In this document: positions 7,035-16,337 of the stretch, piece after piece | Layout of the letters: each line of letters begins with the position of its first letter | Position numbering within the stretch: the stretch's first letter is position 1 | DNA from: Pararobbsia silviterrae | GTDB taxonomy: Bacteria; Pseudomonadota; Gammaproteobacteria; Burkholderiales; Burkholderiaceae | NCBI RefSeq assembly: GCF_003628125.1 | Contig: NZ_RBZU01000001.1 | Coordinates: 651,697-715,696 of the forward strand | DNA: 64,000 bases | Direction: 5' to 3' | The notes under the pieces: generated by a model | What the model was told of the DNA's origin: nothing | Databases searched by the model: none | What the model saw: only the letters and a program-made list of their open reading frames with translations | Position numbers and translations under genes: made by a program

Positions 7035-9467
7035 GTGAGCAATCTGATCATTCGCAAGGTCGCCGTGCTCGGCGCGGGCGTGATGGGGGCGCAGATCGCG
7101 GCGCACCTCGTCAACGCGAAAGTGCCGGTGCTGTTGTTCGATCTGCCCGCGAAGGAAGGCCCGAAGAACGCGATCGCGCTCAAGGCGATCGAGACGCTCA
7201 AGAAACTGAGCCCCGCGCCGTTCGGCGTCAAGGACGACGCCCAGTACATCGAGCCCGCGAACTACGAGGACGACCTCGACAAGCTCAAGGACTGCGATCT
7301 CGTGATCGAAGCGATCGCCGAGCGCATGGACTGGAAGCATGACCTCTACAAGAAGGTCGCGCCCGCGCTCGGCGCGAACACGATCTTCGCGTCGAACACG
7401 TCGGGCCTGTCGATCACCGCGTTGTCCGAGGGCTTCGACGACGCGCTCAAGGCGCGCTTCTGCGGCGTGCACTTCTTCAATCCGCCGCGGTACATGCATC
7501 TGGTCGAACTGATCCCGACCGTGACGACCGCGCCGCAGATCCTCGACGATCTCGAAACCTTCCTGACGAGCGTCGTCGGCAAGGGCGTCGTGCGCGCGAA
7601 GGACACGCCGAACTTCATCGCGAACCGCGTCGGGATCTTCTCGATCCTCGCCGTCGTCACGGAAGCCGCGAAATTCGGCCTCGGCTTCGACGTCGTCGAC
7701 GATCTCACGGGCGCGCGCCTCGGCCGCGCGAAGTCCGCGACGTTCCGCACGGCGGACGTCGTCGGTCTCGACACGATGGCCCACGTGATCAAGACGATGC
7801 AGGACACGTTGCCCGACGACCCGTTCTATCCGGTCTACCAGACGCCGGCGGTGCTCAAGGCGCTCGTCGAGAAGGGCGCGCTCGGTCAGAAGACGGGCGC
7901 GGGCTTCTACAAGAAGGAAGGCAAGACGATCAAGGTGCTCGACGCCGCGAAGGGCGAGTACGTCGAGTCGGGCGCGAAGGCCGACGAACTCGTCGGCCGC
8001 ATTCTCAAGCGTCCCGCGGCCGAGCGTCTGAAGCTGCTGCGCGAGTCCGACAACGCGCAGGCGCAATTCCTCTGGTCGATCTTCCGCGATGTCTTCCACT
8101 ACATCGCCGTGCATCTCGAGTCGATCGCCGACAACGCGCGCGACGTGGACCTCGCGATCCGTTGGGGCTTCGGCTGGAACGAAGGTCCGTTCGAAGGCTG
8201 GCAAGCCGCGGGCTGGAAGCAGGTCGCCGAATGGGTCAAGGCCGATATCGACGCGGGCAAGGCGCTCTCGAACGCGCCGCTGCCGGCATGGGTCTTCGAA
8301 GGCCGCGTCGCCGACAACAACGGCGTGCATGGCGCGAGCGGCTCGTACTCGCCGGCCGCGAACGCGTTCGTGCCGCGCAGCCAGTTGCCGGTCTACGGCC
8401 GTCAGGTCTTCCGCGCGCCGCTCGTCGGCGAGCAGGGCGCCGATCCGCTCAAGTACGGCAAGACGCTGTTCGAAACCGATACCGTGCGTGCATGGGTCGA
8501 CGATGCGCCGGGCGAGGACGACATCGTCGTCGTCTCGTTCAAGAGCAAGATGAACACGATCGGACCGTCGGTGCTCGACGGCATCGCGAAAGCGATCGAT
8601 CTCGCCGAGCAGTCGTACAAGGGCGTCGTGATCTGGCAACCGACTTCGCTGAAGCTCGGCACGCCGGGCGGCCCGTTCTCGGCGGGCGCGAATCTCGAAG
8701 AGGCGATGCCCGCGTTCATGACGGGCGGCGCCAAGGGCATCGAACCGTTCGTCAAGAAGTTCCAGGACGGCATGATGCGCGTCAAGTACGCGAACGTGCC
8801 GGTCGTCGTCGCCGTGTCGGGCATCGCGCTCGGCGGCGGCTGCGAGCTGTCGCTGCATAGCGCGAAGCGTGTCGCGCACGTCGAAAGCTTCTTCGGTCTC
8901 GTTGAAATCGGCGTGGGTCTCGTGCCGGCCGGCGGCGGTCTCAAGGAAGCGGCGCTGCGCGCCGCCGAGGCGGCCGCGGCGGCGGATAGCACGAACCTGC
9001 TGCAGTTCCTCACGAAGTCGTTCACGAACGCCGCGACCGCGAAGGTGTCGAGCTCGGCGATCGAGGCGCGGCAGATGGGGTATCTGAAGCCGAGCGACAC
9101 GATCGTCTTCAACGTGTTCGAACTGCTTCACACGGCGCGCAACGAAGCGCGCGCGCTGTCCGACGCAGGCTATCGTCCGCCGCTGCGTCCGCGTGCGATC
9201 CCGGTCGCGGGCCGCTCGGGCGTCGCGACGATCAAGGCGCAACTCGTGAACATGCGCGACGGCCGCTTTATCTCGGCGCACGACTATCTGATCGCGAGCA
9301 AGATCGCCGAAGCCGTCTGCGGCGGCGATGTCGAGGCAGGCAGTCTCGTCGACGAGGAATGGCTGCTCAAGCTCGAGCGCAATGCGTTCGTCGAGCTGCT
9401 GGGCACCGCGAAGACGCAGGAACGGATCATGGGCCTGTTGCAGACCGGCAAGCCGGTTCGCAACTGA
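7035..9467 (+). CDS. 3-hydroxyacyl-CoA dehydrogenase/enoyl-CoA hydratase, FadB/FadN-like fusion
   Basis: Multifunctional beta-oxidation protein of 810 residues. The NAD-binding Rossmann domain is at the N-terminus (VLGAGVMGAQIAAHL, residues about 8-22), followed by the 3HCDH C-terminal domains. An enoyl-CoA hydratase/isomerase-fold domain comes last (SGIALGGGCELSLHS at about residues 594-608). This order is the reverse of E. coli FadB and matches the FadN-type arrangement. The start is GTG at 7035, with GGAGA seven bases upstream, 28 bases after the acyl-CoA dehydrogenase stop. The thiolase follows after 19 bases, so an operon is likely. Confidence 0.93.
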   Translation: MSNLIIRKVAVLGAGVMGAQIAAHLVNAKVPVLLFDLPAKEGPKNAIALKAIETLKKLSPAPFGVKDDAQYIEPANYEDDLDKLKDCDLVIEAIAERMDWKHDLYKKVAPALGANTIFASNTSGLSITALSEGFDDALKARFCGVHFFNPPRYMHLVELIPTVTTAPQILDDLETFLTSVVGKGVVRAKDTPNFIANRVGIFSILAVVTEAAKFGLGFDVVDDLTGARLGRAKSATFRTADVVGLDTMAHVIKTMQDTLPDDPFYPVYQTPAVLKALVEKGALGQKTGAGFYKKEGKTIKVLDAAKGEYVESGAKADELVGRILKRPAAERLKLLRESDNAQAQFLWSIFRDVFHYIAVHLESIADNARDVDLAIRWGFGWNEGPFEGWQAAGWKQVAEWVKADIDAGKALSNAPLPAWVFEGRVADNNGVHGASGSYSPAANAFVPRSQLPVYGRQVFRAPLVGEQGADPLKYGKTLFETDTVRAWVDDAPGEDDIVVVSFKSKMNTIGPSVLDGIAKAIDLAEQSYKGVVIWQPTSLKLGTPGGPFSAGANLEEAMPAFMTGGAKGIEPFVKKFQDGMMRVKYANVPVVVAVSGIALGGGCELSLHSAKRVAHVESFFGLVEIGVGLVPAGGGLKEAALRAAEAAAAADSTNLLQFLTKSFTNAATAKVSSSAIEARQMGYLKPSDTIVFNVFELLHTARNEARALSDAGYRPPLRPRAIPVAGRSGVATIKAQLVNMRDGRFISAHDYLIASKIAEAVCGGDVEAGSLVDEEWLLKLERNAFVELLGTAKTQERIMGLLQTGKPVRN

Positions 9468-9486
9468 GCGCACACTGGAGCATCAA

Positions 9487-10686
9487 ATGAGCAAACAACT
9501 GCAAGACGCTTATATCGTCGCCGCGAGCCGTACGCCGATCGGCAAGGCCCCGCGCGGTGTGTTCCGCAACACGCGCCCCGACGAATTGCTGGTTCACGCG
9601 ATCCAGTCGGCCTTCGCCCAAGTGCCGGGCCTCGATACGAGTCTCGTCGAAGACGCGATCATCGGCTGCGCGATTCCCGAAGGTGAGCAAGGCCTGAACA
9701 TCGCGCGTCTCGGCGTGCTGCTCGCGGGCCTGCCGAACACGATCGGCGGCGTGACCGTCAATCGCTTCTGCGCATCGGGCGTGACCGCGCTCGCGATGGC
9801 GGCGGACCGCATCCGGGTCGGCGAGTCGGACGTCATGATCGCGGGCGGCGTCGAGTCGATGAGCATGGTGCCGATGATGGGCAACAAGCCGTCGATGTCG
9901 CCGACGATCTTCGAACGCGACGAGAATGTCGGCATCGCATACGGCATGGGCATGACGGCCGAGAAGGTCGCCGAGCAATGGAAGATCAGCCGCGACGCGC
10001 AGGATCAGTTCTCGCTCGAATCGCATCAGAAGGCGCTCGCCGCGCAAGCCGCGGGTGAGTTCGATGCCGAGATCGCGCCGTTCACCGTGCGCGAGCACAC
10101 GCCGGATCTGTCGACGGGCGAGGTCAAGATCCGCGAGCGCGTGATTCGTCTCGACGAAGGTCCGCGCGCCGATACGTCGATCGAAGGCCTCGGCAAGCTC
10201 AAGACGGTGTTCGCGAACAAGGGATCGGTCACGGCCGGCAACAGTTCGCAGACGTCCGATGGCGCGGGCGCGCTGATCGTCGTGTCCGAGAAGATCCTCA
10301 AGCAGTTCAATCTGACGCCGCTCGCGCGCTTCGTGAGCTTCGCCGTGCGCGGCGTGCCGCCCGAGATCATGGGGATCGGCCCGAAGGTCGCGATTCCGGC
10401 GGCGCTCAAGGCAGCCGGTCTCAAGCAGGACGATCTCGACTGGATCGAACTCAACGAGGCGTTCGCAGCCCAGGCGCTCGCGGTGATCCAGGACCTCGGC
10501 CTCGACCGTTCGAAGGTCAATCGGATGGGCGGCGCGATCGCGCTCGGTCACCCGCTCGGCGCGACCGGTGCGATTCGCGCGGCGACGGCCGTGCATGCGC
10601 TGCACCGTCACAATCTCAAGTACGGGATGGTGACGATGTGCGTGGGCACCGGCATGGGCGCCGCGGGCATCATCGAGCGCGTCTGA
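9487..10686 (+). CDS. acetyl-CoA C-acyltransferase (beta-ketothiolase)
   Basis: Thiolase of 399 residues that cleaves 3-ketoacyl-CoA with CoA, ending the beta-oxidation cycle encoded by the preceding genes. The nucleophilic cysteine is Cys95 (VNRFCASGVTALAMAADRI). The C-terminal active site has His355 (IALGHPLGATGA) and Cys385 (CVGTGMGAAGI). The ATG at 9487 has GGAG seven bases upstream. The FadA-type role is inferred from operon position. Confidence 0.94.
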   Translation: MSKQLQDAYIVAASRTPIGKAPRGVFRNTRPDELLVHAIQSAFAQVPGLDTSLVEDAIIGCAIPEGEQGLNIARLGVLLAGLPNTIGGVTVNRFCASGVTALAMAADRIRVGESDVMIAGGVESMSMVPMMGNKPSMSPTIFERDENVGIAYGMGMTAEKVAEQWKISRDAQDQFSLESHQKALAAQAAGEFDAEIAPFTVREHTPDLSTGEVKIRERVIRLDEGPRADTSIEGLGKLKTVFANKGSVTAGNSSQTSDGAGALIVVSEKILKQFNLTPLARFVSFAVRGVPPEIMGIGPKVAIPAALKAAGLKQDDLDWIELNEAFAAQALAVIQDLGLDRSKVNRMGGAIALGHPLGATGAIRAATAVHALHRHNLKYGMVTMCVGTGMGAAGIIERV

Positions 10687-10715
10687 GGATCGCGCCGGCG
10701 ATGTTCACCTGAACG

Positions 10716-10745
10716 ACGGCCTGCCTTGTGCAGGCCGTTTGTGTT
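10716..10745 (+). terminator. terminator-like hairpin after the thiolase
   Basis: ACGGCCTGC (10716-10724) pairs with GCAGGCCGT (10730-10738) over a 5-nt loop, followed by T-rich TTGTGTTT. It may end or attenuate the beta-oxidation transcript before the next enoyl-CoA hydratase gene. Confidence 0.6.
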
Positions 10746-10763
10746 TCGACAGAGGAGACAGAG

Positions 10764-11552
10764 ATGGAGACAGGAGTCGAGAGCAACACGGACGTCGTGG
10801 TCCGCCGCGACGGCGCCGTGCTGGTGATCGCGTTCAATCGCGTCCAGAAGAAGAATGCGATCACGGTCGCGATGTATCAGGCGATGTCGGACGGTCTCGC
10901 CGAAGCGGCCGCCGACGCATCGGTGCGCGCGGTGCTGATTCATGGCGATGCGCAGGTGTTCAGCGCGGGCAACGATCTCGCCGACTTCATGAAAAACCCG
11001 GCGAGCGGCGAGAACGCGCCCGTGTTCCAGTTTCTGCGCGGCATCGCGAACGCGCGCAAGCCGATCGTGGCCGCGGTCGCGGGCGTCGCGGTCGGGATCG
11101 GCACGACGCTGCTGCTCCATTGCGATCTCGTCTACGCAGGCGACAACGCACGTTTCTCGCTGCCGTTCACGCAGCTCGGCCTATGTCCCGAGGCCGCATC
11201 GAGCTTGCTGCTGCCGCAATTGACGGGCTATCAGCGCGCGGCCGAGAAGCTGCTGCTCGGCGAGGCCTTCGATGCCGCCGAGGCGCTCGCGATGGGGCTC
11301 GTGAGCCGCGTGTTGCCGGCCGGCGAGGTCAATGCGTTCGCGCTCGCGCAAGCCAAGAAGCTCGCCGCGCTGCCGTCCGCCTCGCTGCGCGCGACGAAGT
11401 CGCTCATGAAGGACGCGAATCGTCCGGCCGTGCTCGCACGCATGACCGAGGAAGGCGCCCAGTTCGCGAAGATGCTCGTCGCGCCCGAGGCGCGCGAGGC
11501 GTTTGCGGCGTTCATGGAAAAGCGCACGCCGAACTTCGCGCAGTTCGACTGA
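10764..11552 (+). CDS. enoyl-CoA hydratase/isomerase family protein
   Basis: Crotonase-fold protein of 262 residues. The oxyanion-hole segments are visible as FSAGNDLADF (about residues 66-75) and VAGVAVGIGTTLLLHCDLV (about 101-119). The second position that is usually Glu in hydratases lies within PEAASSLLLPQLTGYQRAA. The ATG at 10764 follows a strong GAGGAGA ribosome site. It sits 77 bases behind the thiolase, across a terminator-like hairpin, so it may be a partly separate unit of the fatty-acid cluster. The exact substrate is not determinable. Confidence 0.9.
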   Translation: METGVESNTDVVVRRDGAVLVIAFNRVQKKNAITVAMYQAMSDGLAEAAADASVRAVLIHGDAQVFSAGNDLADFMKNPASGENAPVFQFLRGIANARKPIVAAVAGVAVGIGTTLLLHCDLVYAGDNARFSLPFTQLGLCPEAASSLLLPQLTGYQRAAEKLLLGEAFDAAEALAMGLVSRVLPAGEVNAFALAQAKKLAALPSASLRATKSLMKDANRPAVLARMTEEGAQFAKMLVAPEAREAFAAFMEKRTPNFAQFD

Positions 11553-11592
11553 GCGGATCGGGCGGGCCGAGCGGATCGAGCGGATCGAGCGA

Positions 11593-12405
11593 TCAGGCCG
11601 GCGCGTATTCGACGAAACCGTCGCCGCGCGCGAATGCGACGAGCCGGATGCCGGCCTGCTTCGCGATGTCGATCGCGAGCGAGGTCGGCGCGGAAATCGT
11701 CGCGATCATCGGCACGTTCACGCGCGCGGCCTTGCGTATGAGTTCGTAGCTCGCGCGGCTCGACAGGAACACGAAGCCGTCCTGCGTCGAAGCGCGCGCG
11801 AACGTGACGGCGCCGATCAGCTTGTCGAGCGCGTTGTGCCGGCCGACGTCCTCGCAGACGTGGACGATCTCGCCGGCCGCGTTGCACCACGCGGCCGCGT
11901 GGACGCCGCCCGTTTGCTTTTGCAGGGTCTGCCGATCGGGCAGGCTGGCCGCGGCGCGCGCGACGGCCTGCGGATCGAGCGTCGACAGAAAAGGGCCTGG
12001 TGCGACGGGCTCGGCCGCGAGGTCGAGCAGCTCGATGCTCTCGATTCCGCAGACGCCGCAGCCCGAGCGGCCCGCGAGACTGCGCCGCCTGACCTTGAGT
12101 TCGCTGAACGCATGCTGGACGAGCGTGACCTCGACCTCGGCGCTCGCGGCGTGCCAGACGACTTCGATGTCGACGACGTCGCTGCGTCGCGCGGCGATGC
12201 CCTCGGTCAGCACGAAGCCGAGCGCGAACGCGTCGAGGTCCGCCGGCGTGCACATCATGACCGCATGCGAAATGCCGTTGCAGACGATCGCGACCGGCCA
12301 TTCCTGCGCGATGCGGTCTGTCGTACGGCTCGCCTGCTCGCCGCGATGACGCACGACCGGCACGCTCATCGTCGTGTGGATATCGCTATCGGTAGATTCG
12401 ATCAT
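11593..12405 (-). CDS. fdhD: formate dehydrogenase accessory sulfurtransferase FdhD
   Basis: FdhD of 270 residues, which passes sulfur from a cysteine desulfurase to the molybdenum cofactor so that formate dehydrogenase becomes active. The sulfur-carrying pair is Cys116 and Cys119 in GRSGCGVCGIES, and GGVHAAAW and FEDVGRHNALDK-like segments (here CEDVGRHNALDK) are present. The start is uncertain: ATG at 12405 was chosen, with a GTG at 12441 or an ATG at 12369 also possible. No formate dehydrogenase structural gene is in the window. It is divergent from a nitrate-reductase-associated protein gene. Confidence 0.92.
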   Translation of the reverse strand: MIESTDSDIHTTMSVPVVRHRGEQASRTTDRIAQEWPVAIVCNGISHAVMMCTPADLDAFALGFVLTEGIAARRSDVVDIEVVWHAASAEVEVTLVQHAFSELKVRRRSLAGRSGCGVCGIESIELLDLAAEPVAPGPFLSTLDPQAVARAAASLPDRQTLQKQTGGVHAAAWCNAAGEIVHVCEDVGRHNALDKLIGAVTFARASTQDGFVFLSSRASYELIRKAARVNVPMIATISAPTSLAIDIAKQAGIRLVAFARGDGFVEYAPA

Positions 12406-12481
12406 GCGCTGCGCGTGGGAATGGGGGGACTCGCGTGCCACAATGCGGGCGTTCGCATGACCTCGATTTTAGGCGCTGATC

Positions 12482-12958
12482 ATGACTTACGCTTCGAGCC
12501 TCTATCTGTTCGCGTTCGAGCGCGCGCAACCGGAACCGCTTGCGTTCATGCCGCTCGGCGTGCGGTTCTACCTCGACCGGTGCGGATACCGGCTGTCGCT
12601 CGCGCAGTGGCAGGCGCTGCCCGAGGGCGATCGCGCGACACTCGCGCGCATCGAACCGGCATTCGACGAGGCGAGCGCGACGGCGTTTGCGCGCGTGCTC
12701 GAACCTTGCGTGAGCCACGCGTCGATCGGCCCGGTCGAGACGCAGGCGTGCGAGGACGTCGAGACGCTCGCGCCGGCGGCGGTGCCCGATACCGTCATCG
12801 CGCAAGCCGCGCAGCATGGCGTCGACGATATCGCGCAGCAAGCGTGGTCGGCGTTGACGATCGGGCAGCGATACGCGCTCGCGAAGCTCGCGCGCAAAGC
12901 CCGGCGTAGTGAAGACTTCGGGGCGGCCATGACCGAATTCGGTCTGCGCGCGCACTGA
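12482..12958 (+). CDS. nitrate reductase-associated protein (NRAP/NarM-like)
   Basis: Protein of 158 residues resembling the small NRAP family. The N-terminus LYLFAFER is followed by FMPLGVRFYLDRCGYRLSL, then LAQWQALPEGDR, and a C-terminal WSALTIGQRYALAKLARK segment with PDTVIAQAA before it. In cyanobacteria a relative (NarM) is needed for assimilatory nitrate reductase activity. In proteobacteria the role is not established as far as I know. Divergence from fdhD across about 76 bases supports a link to molybdoenzyme maturation (inference). Confidence 0.75.
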   Translation: MTYASSLYLFAFERAQPEPLAFMPLGVRFYLDRCGYRLSLAQWQALPEGDRATLARIEPAFDEASATAFARVLEPCVSHASIGPVETQACEDVETLAPAAVPDTVIAQAAQHGVDDIAQQAWSALTIGQRYALAKLARKARRSEDFGAAMTEFGLRAH

Positions 12959-13205
12959 TCGTCGCTCGGATCGGTGCGTTTCGGCAGGGCGGTGCCTGCG
13001 TTGATCGCCGGCGGCGTTCGGACGATCCGAATTGAATATGTTTAGCGAGTTGGCGGTGTGTTGGGCGATTTAACCGACGAATGCGCCCACATTTATTGTT
13101 TTCGCGCTCATGATTTTTGGAATGGTGCCGTTACCCGTTGGATAGACCGATTTTTACGCAATCCATACACGGACGCCGGCGAGACCCCGCGGCGAAAACG
13201 GGGAT

Positions 13206-16200
13206 ATGAGCTCCTTTTTTTCCAAACGACTCCTGATCACGCTGGCCGTCGTCTGCGCGGCCGTCGGCGCGAACGGGTTCATCGCCTACACGCAGATACT
13301 CGGACAATCCGAGGCGGATACGTGGATGGCGCGGTCGCTTCAGATGAAAGAGGATCTCGAAGCGTATCTGCACGGGCTCTATGACGAGCGCGCGCTTTAC
13401 GAGGCCGCCGCGAAGCATCACAAGGACGTGCCGCAGGCCCAGGTCGAGCGTAGCGCGACCGACCTGCGTCGAATCGCCGAGCGGATGCGCCGCACGGTCG
13501 CCGGCGACCGTGCGCAGCTCGCGGCGCTCGACAATCTCGACGACAAAGTCACGCGCTGGCGCGCCGATCTCGAACTCGCGACGCCCGGGCACGGCACCGT
13601 GCCCGACGATCCCGAACTCGCCGACGATCGGCGCGACGTCAGCGATGCGCTCGCCGCGCTGCGCGTTCACGAGGACCATGCGCTGGCCGATCGGCTCGCG
13701 CAGTCGGCGCATCGCACGCGCGCGGCGACGATCACGCTGTTGTTCGCGACGCTCTCGGGCATCGGCCTGCTCGTGTATGCGTTTGCGATCCGCGACCGTG
13801 CGGCGCGCGAGCGCATGCGCGCCGCACAGGTCGCGCGCCAGAGCGACGCGCGGTTTCGCCAGTTGTTCGACGCGCACCCCGTCACGATGTGGATCTACGA
13901 CGCGTCGACACTCGAGATCCTCGCCGTCAACTCGATGGCCGTGAAGCAGCTCGGCTACTCGGAGTCCGAGTTCCGCGCCATGACCTTGCTCGATTTCCGG
14001 CCCGACAGCGAGAAGCAGCGCCTGGCGCGGTTCCTCTCGCGTCATGCGCCGAACCAGCTCGACGACGGCCGCACGCGCGCGGGCATCTGGCATTACCTGC
14101 GGCGCGACGGTTCGATCTTCAGCGCCGACATCACCTTCTATCCGCTGACGTTCGACGGGCGTTTCTCGACCGCCGTGCTCGCCGAGGATCTGACGTCGCA
14201 GCTCAGCGCCGAGGCCGCGCTCACGCAGTCGAATCAGATGCTCGAAAGCATCATCGACAACATTCCGCAGCGGATCTACTGGAAGGATCTCGATTCGCGC
14301 TTTCTCGGCAGCAACTCCGCGTTCGCGCGCGATGCGGGCTTCGCCTATCCCGAGCAGGTCGTCGGACGCGCCGATGCCGAGCTGCCATGGGCGCACGACA
14401 TCGATCGGCAGCGCAAGCGCGATCTCGACGTCCTGACGACGGGCGTGCCGCAACTGAATTACGAAGACGAGATCGTCGTCGACGGTCAACGCCACGCGAT
14501 CGTCGCGAACGTGCTGCCGCTCAAGGATGCGAACGGTCAGACGGTCGGCGTGCTCGGCTCGTACACGGACGTCACGGATCGCAAGCGAACCGACCAGGCG
14601 CTGCGGATTCAGAGCCGCGCGGTCGATGCGAGCGTCAACGCGATCCTGATCACGATGCATGTCGACGGCCAGAACGTCATCGAGTACGTGAATCCCGCGT
14701 TCCGGCGCATCACGGGTTACGAGACGCATGAGGTCATCGGCAAGGACTGCCGCTTCCTTCAGCGTGACGACAATCAACAGGAAGGTCTCGTCGCCCTGCG
14801 TTCGGCGATGCGCGCGAATCGCGAGGTCAGCGCGGTGCTGCGCAACTATCGCAAGGACGGCGCGCTGTTCTGGAACCAGCTGTATATCGCGCCCGTGCCC
14901 GATGCCGACGGCACGATCACGCATCACGTCGGCGTCATCAACGACGTGACCGAGCTCATCCGGTACCAGGAACAGCTCGAATATCAGGCGAATTACGACG
15001 CGCTCACGCATCTGCCGAACCGGAATCTGCTGCGCGACCGGCTCAGTCAGGCGCTCAGCCGCGCGCAGCGCGGGTCGGGGCGCGTCGCCGTCGTGTTCCT
15101 CGATCTCGACGGATTCAAGAACGTCAACGACAGCCTGGGCCACAGCTTCGGCGACAAGCTGCTGACCGTCGTCGCGGGCCGGCTTGGCGCATGCGTGCGC
15201 GCGAGCGACACCGTCGCGCGTCATGGCGGCGACGAGTTCGTCGTCGTGCTGACGGACCCCGAGGACGAGCGCGCGCTCAACAACTGGGCCGAGCGCGTGC
15301 GTCATGCGATCGGCGAGCCGGTCTGGATCGACGAGCACGAGTTCTACGTCGGCTGCAGTCTCGGCGCGAGCCTGTTCCCGCAGGACGGCGAGGATGCGGA
15401 AACGCTGCTCAAGAAGGCCGATCTCGCGATGTATCGCGCGAAGGATCTCGGGCGCAACCGGTTCCAGTTCTATCAGCCCGAGATGAACGAAAGCGTCGGC
15501 ACGCGTCTGAATCTCGAGCGGCGTTTGCGCCGCGCGCTGCGCGACAACGAATTCGTGCTCCAGTATCAGCCGCAGATCGATATCGCGACCGGACGCATCG
15601 TCGGCCTCGAAGCGCTTGTTCGCTGGCAGGACCCCGAGGCGGGTCTGGTCATGCCGTCGGAATTCATTCCGATCGCCGAAGAAAGCGGCCTCATCGAGGC
15701 GATCGGCGAATGGGTGCTGCGCGAGGCGTGCCGCCAGAACCAGGCGTGGCAGGATGCGGGCCTACCGCCCGCGCGCGTGTCGGTCAATCTGTCGGCGCGC
15801 CAGTTTCATCGCGCCGATATCCGGCAGATCGTGCTGTCCGTGCTCGAACAGACGCGGCTCGCGCCCGAGTACCTCGAAATCGAACTGACCGAGAGCGTCA
15901 TCATGACGAACGCCGAAGAGGCGGCCGAGATGCTCAACCAGCTTCACGACATCGGCATCCATCTGACGATCGACGATTTCGGCACCGGGTATTCGAGCCT
16001 TTCGTATCTCAAGCGCTTTCCGGTCGACCGGCTCAAGATCGATCGCTCGTTCGTCAGCGATATCGGCGTGTCGCACGACGACGAGACGATCATCACCGCG
16101 ATCATCACGCTTGCGCATGCGTTGAATCTGCAGGTCATCGCGGAGGGCGTCGAAACGACGTCGCAACTCGACTTCCTGGTCGCGCACGGCTGCAATGAGA

Positions 16201-16292
16201 TCCAGGGCTATCTGTACAGCCAGCCCGTCGACCACGGCTTGATTCCGGAGCTGCTCTCGTCGGACGGCATCTTCGAAGCCGCGACGGTTTGA
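13206..16292 (+). CDS. membrane PAS-GGDEF-EAL cyclic-di-GMP signalling protein
   Basis: Protein of 1028 residues. Transmembrane helices at about 8-28 and 172-193 flank a helical periplasmic sensor region. Three PAS-like domains follow (about 215-330, 345-462 and 470-590), then GGDEF (GGDEF at 674-678) and EAL (Glu802 in LEALVRW, DDFGTGYSSL). Both catalytic signatures are intact, so it could make and/or degrade cyclic-di-GMP. The third PAS has a LOV-like GKDCRFLQ (Cys515) and FWNQL, but the usual final-strand glutamine is isoleucine (GVINDVT). The start is preceded by CGGGGAT. The 247-base upstream region is A+T-rich, with no clear promoter recognised. Confidence 0.93.
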   Translation: MSSFFSKRLLITLAVVCAAVGANGFIAYTQILGQSEADTWMARSLQMKEDLEAYLHGLYDERALYEAAAKHHKDVPQAQVERSATDLRRIAERMRRTVAGDRAQLAALDNLDDKVTRWRADLELATPGHGTVPDDPELADDRRDVSDALAALRVHEDHALADRLAQSAHRTRAATITLLFATLSGIGLLVYAFAIRDRAARERMRAAQVARQSDARFRQLFDAHPVTMWIYDASTLEILAVNSMAVKQLGYSESEFRAMTLLDFRPDSEKQRLARFLSRHAPNQLDDGRTRAGIWHYLRRDGSIFSADITFYPLTFDGRFSTAVLAEDLTSQLSAEAALTQSNQMLESIIDNIPQRIYWKDLDSRFLGSNSAFARDAGFAYPEQVVGRADAELPWAHDIDRQRKRDLDVLTTGVPQLNYEDEIVVDGQRHAIVANVLPLKDANGQTVGVLGSYTDVTDRKRTDQALRIQSRAVDASVNAILITMHVDGQNVIEYVNPAFRRITGYETHEVIGKDCRFLQRDDNQQEGLVALRSAMRANREVSAVLRNYRKDGALFWNQLYIAPVPDADGTITHHVGVINDVTELIRYQEQLEYQANYDALTHLPNRNLLRDRLSQALSRAQRGSGRVAVVFLDLDGFKNVNDSLGHSFGDKLLTVVAGRLGACVRASDTVARHGGDEFVVVLTDPEDERALNNWAERVRHAIGEPVWIDEHEFYVGCSLGASLFPQDGEDAETLLKKADLAMYRAKDLGRNRFQFYQPEMNESVGTRLNLERRLRRALRDNEFVLQYQPQIDIATGRIVGLEALVRWQDPEAGLVMPSEFIPIAEESGLIEAIGEWVLREACRQNQAWQDAGLPPARVSVNLSARQFHRADIRQIVLSVLEQTRLAPEYLEIELTESVIMTNAEEAAEMLNQLHDIGIHLTIDDFGTGYSSLSYLKRFPVDRLKIDRSFVSDIGVSHDDETIITAIITLAHALNLQVIAEGVETTSQLDFLVAHGCNEIQGYLYSQPVDHGLIPELLSSDGIFEAATV

Positions 16293-16337
16293 CGCGAAGC
16301 GCAGACCGCGCGGCACGCGGCCTGCCGTCCGGATCGA

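Noticed and set aside
6969..9473. 834-codon open frame antisense to the FadB-like gene
   Set aside because: Arg/Asp/Glu/His-rich composition typical of the antisense of G+C-rich codons; no domain, no ribosome site, and the sense strand carries a full multidomain enzyme.
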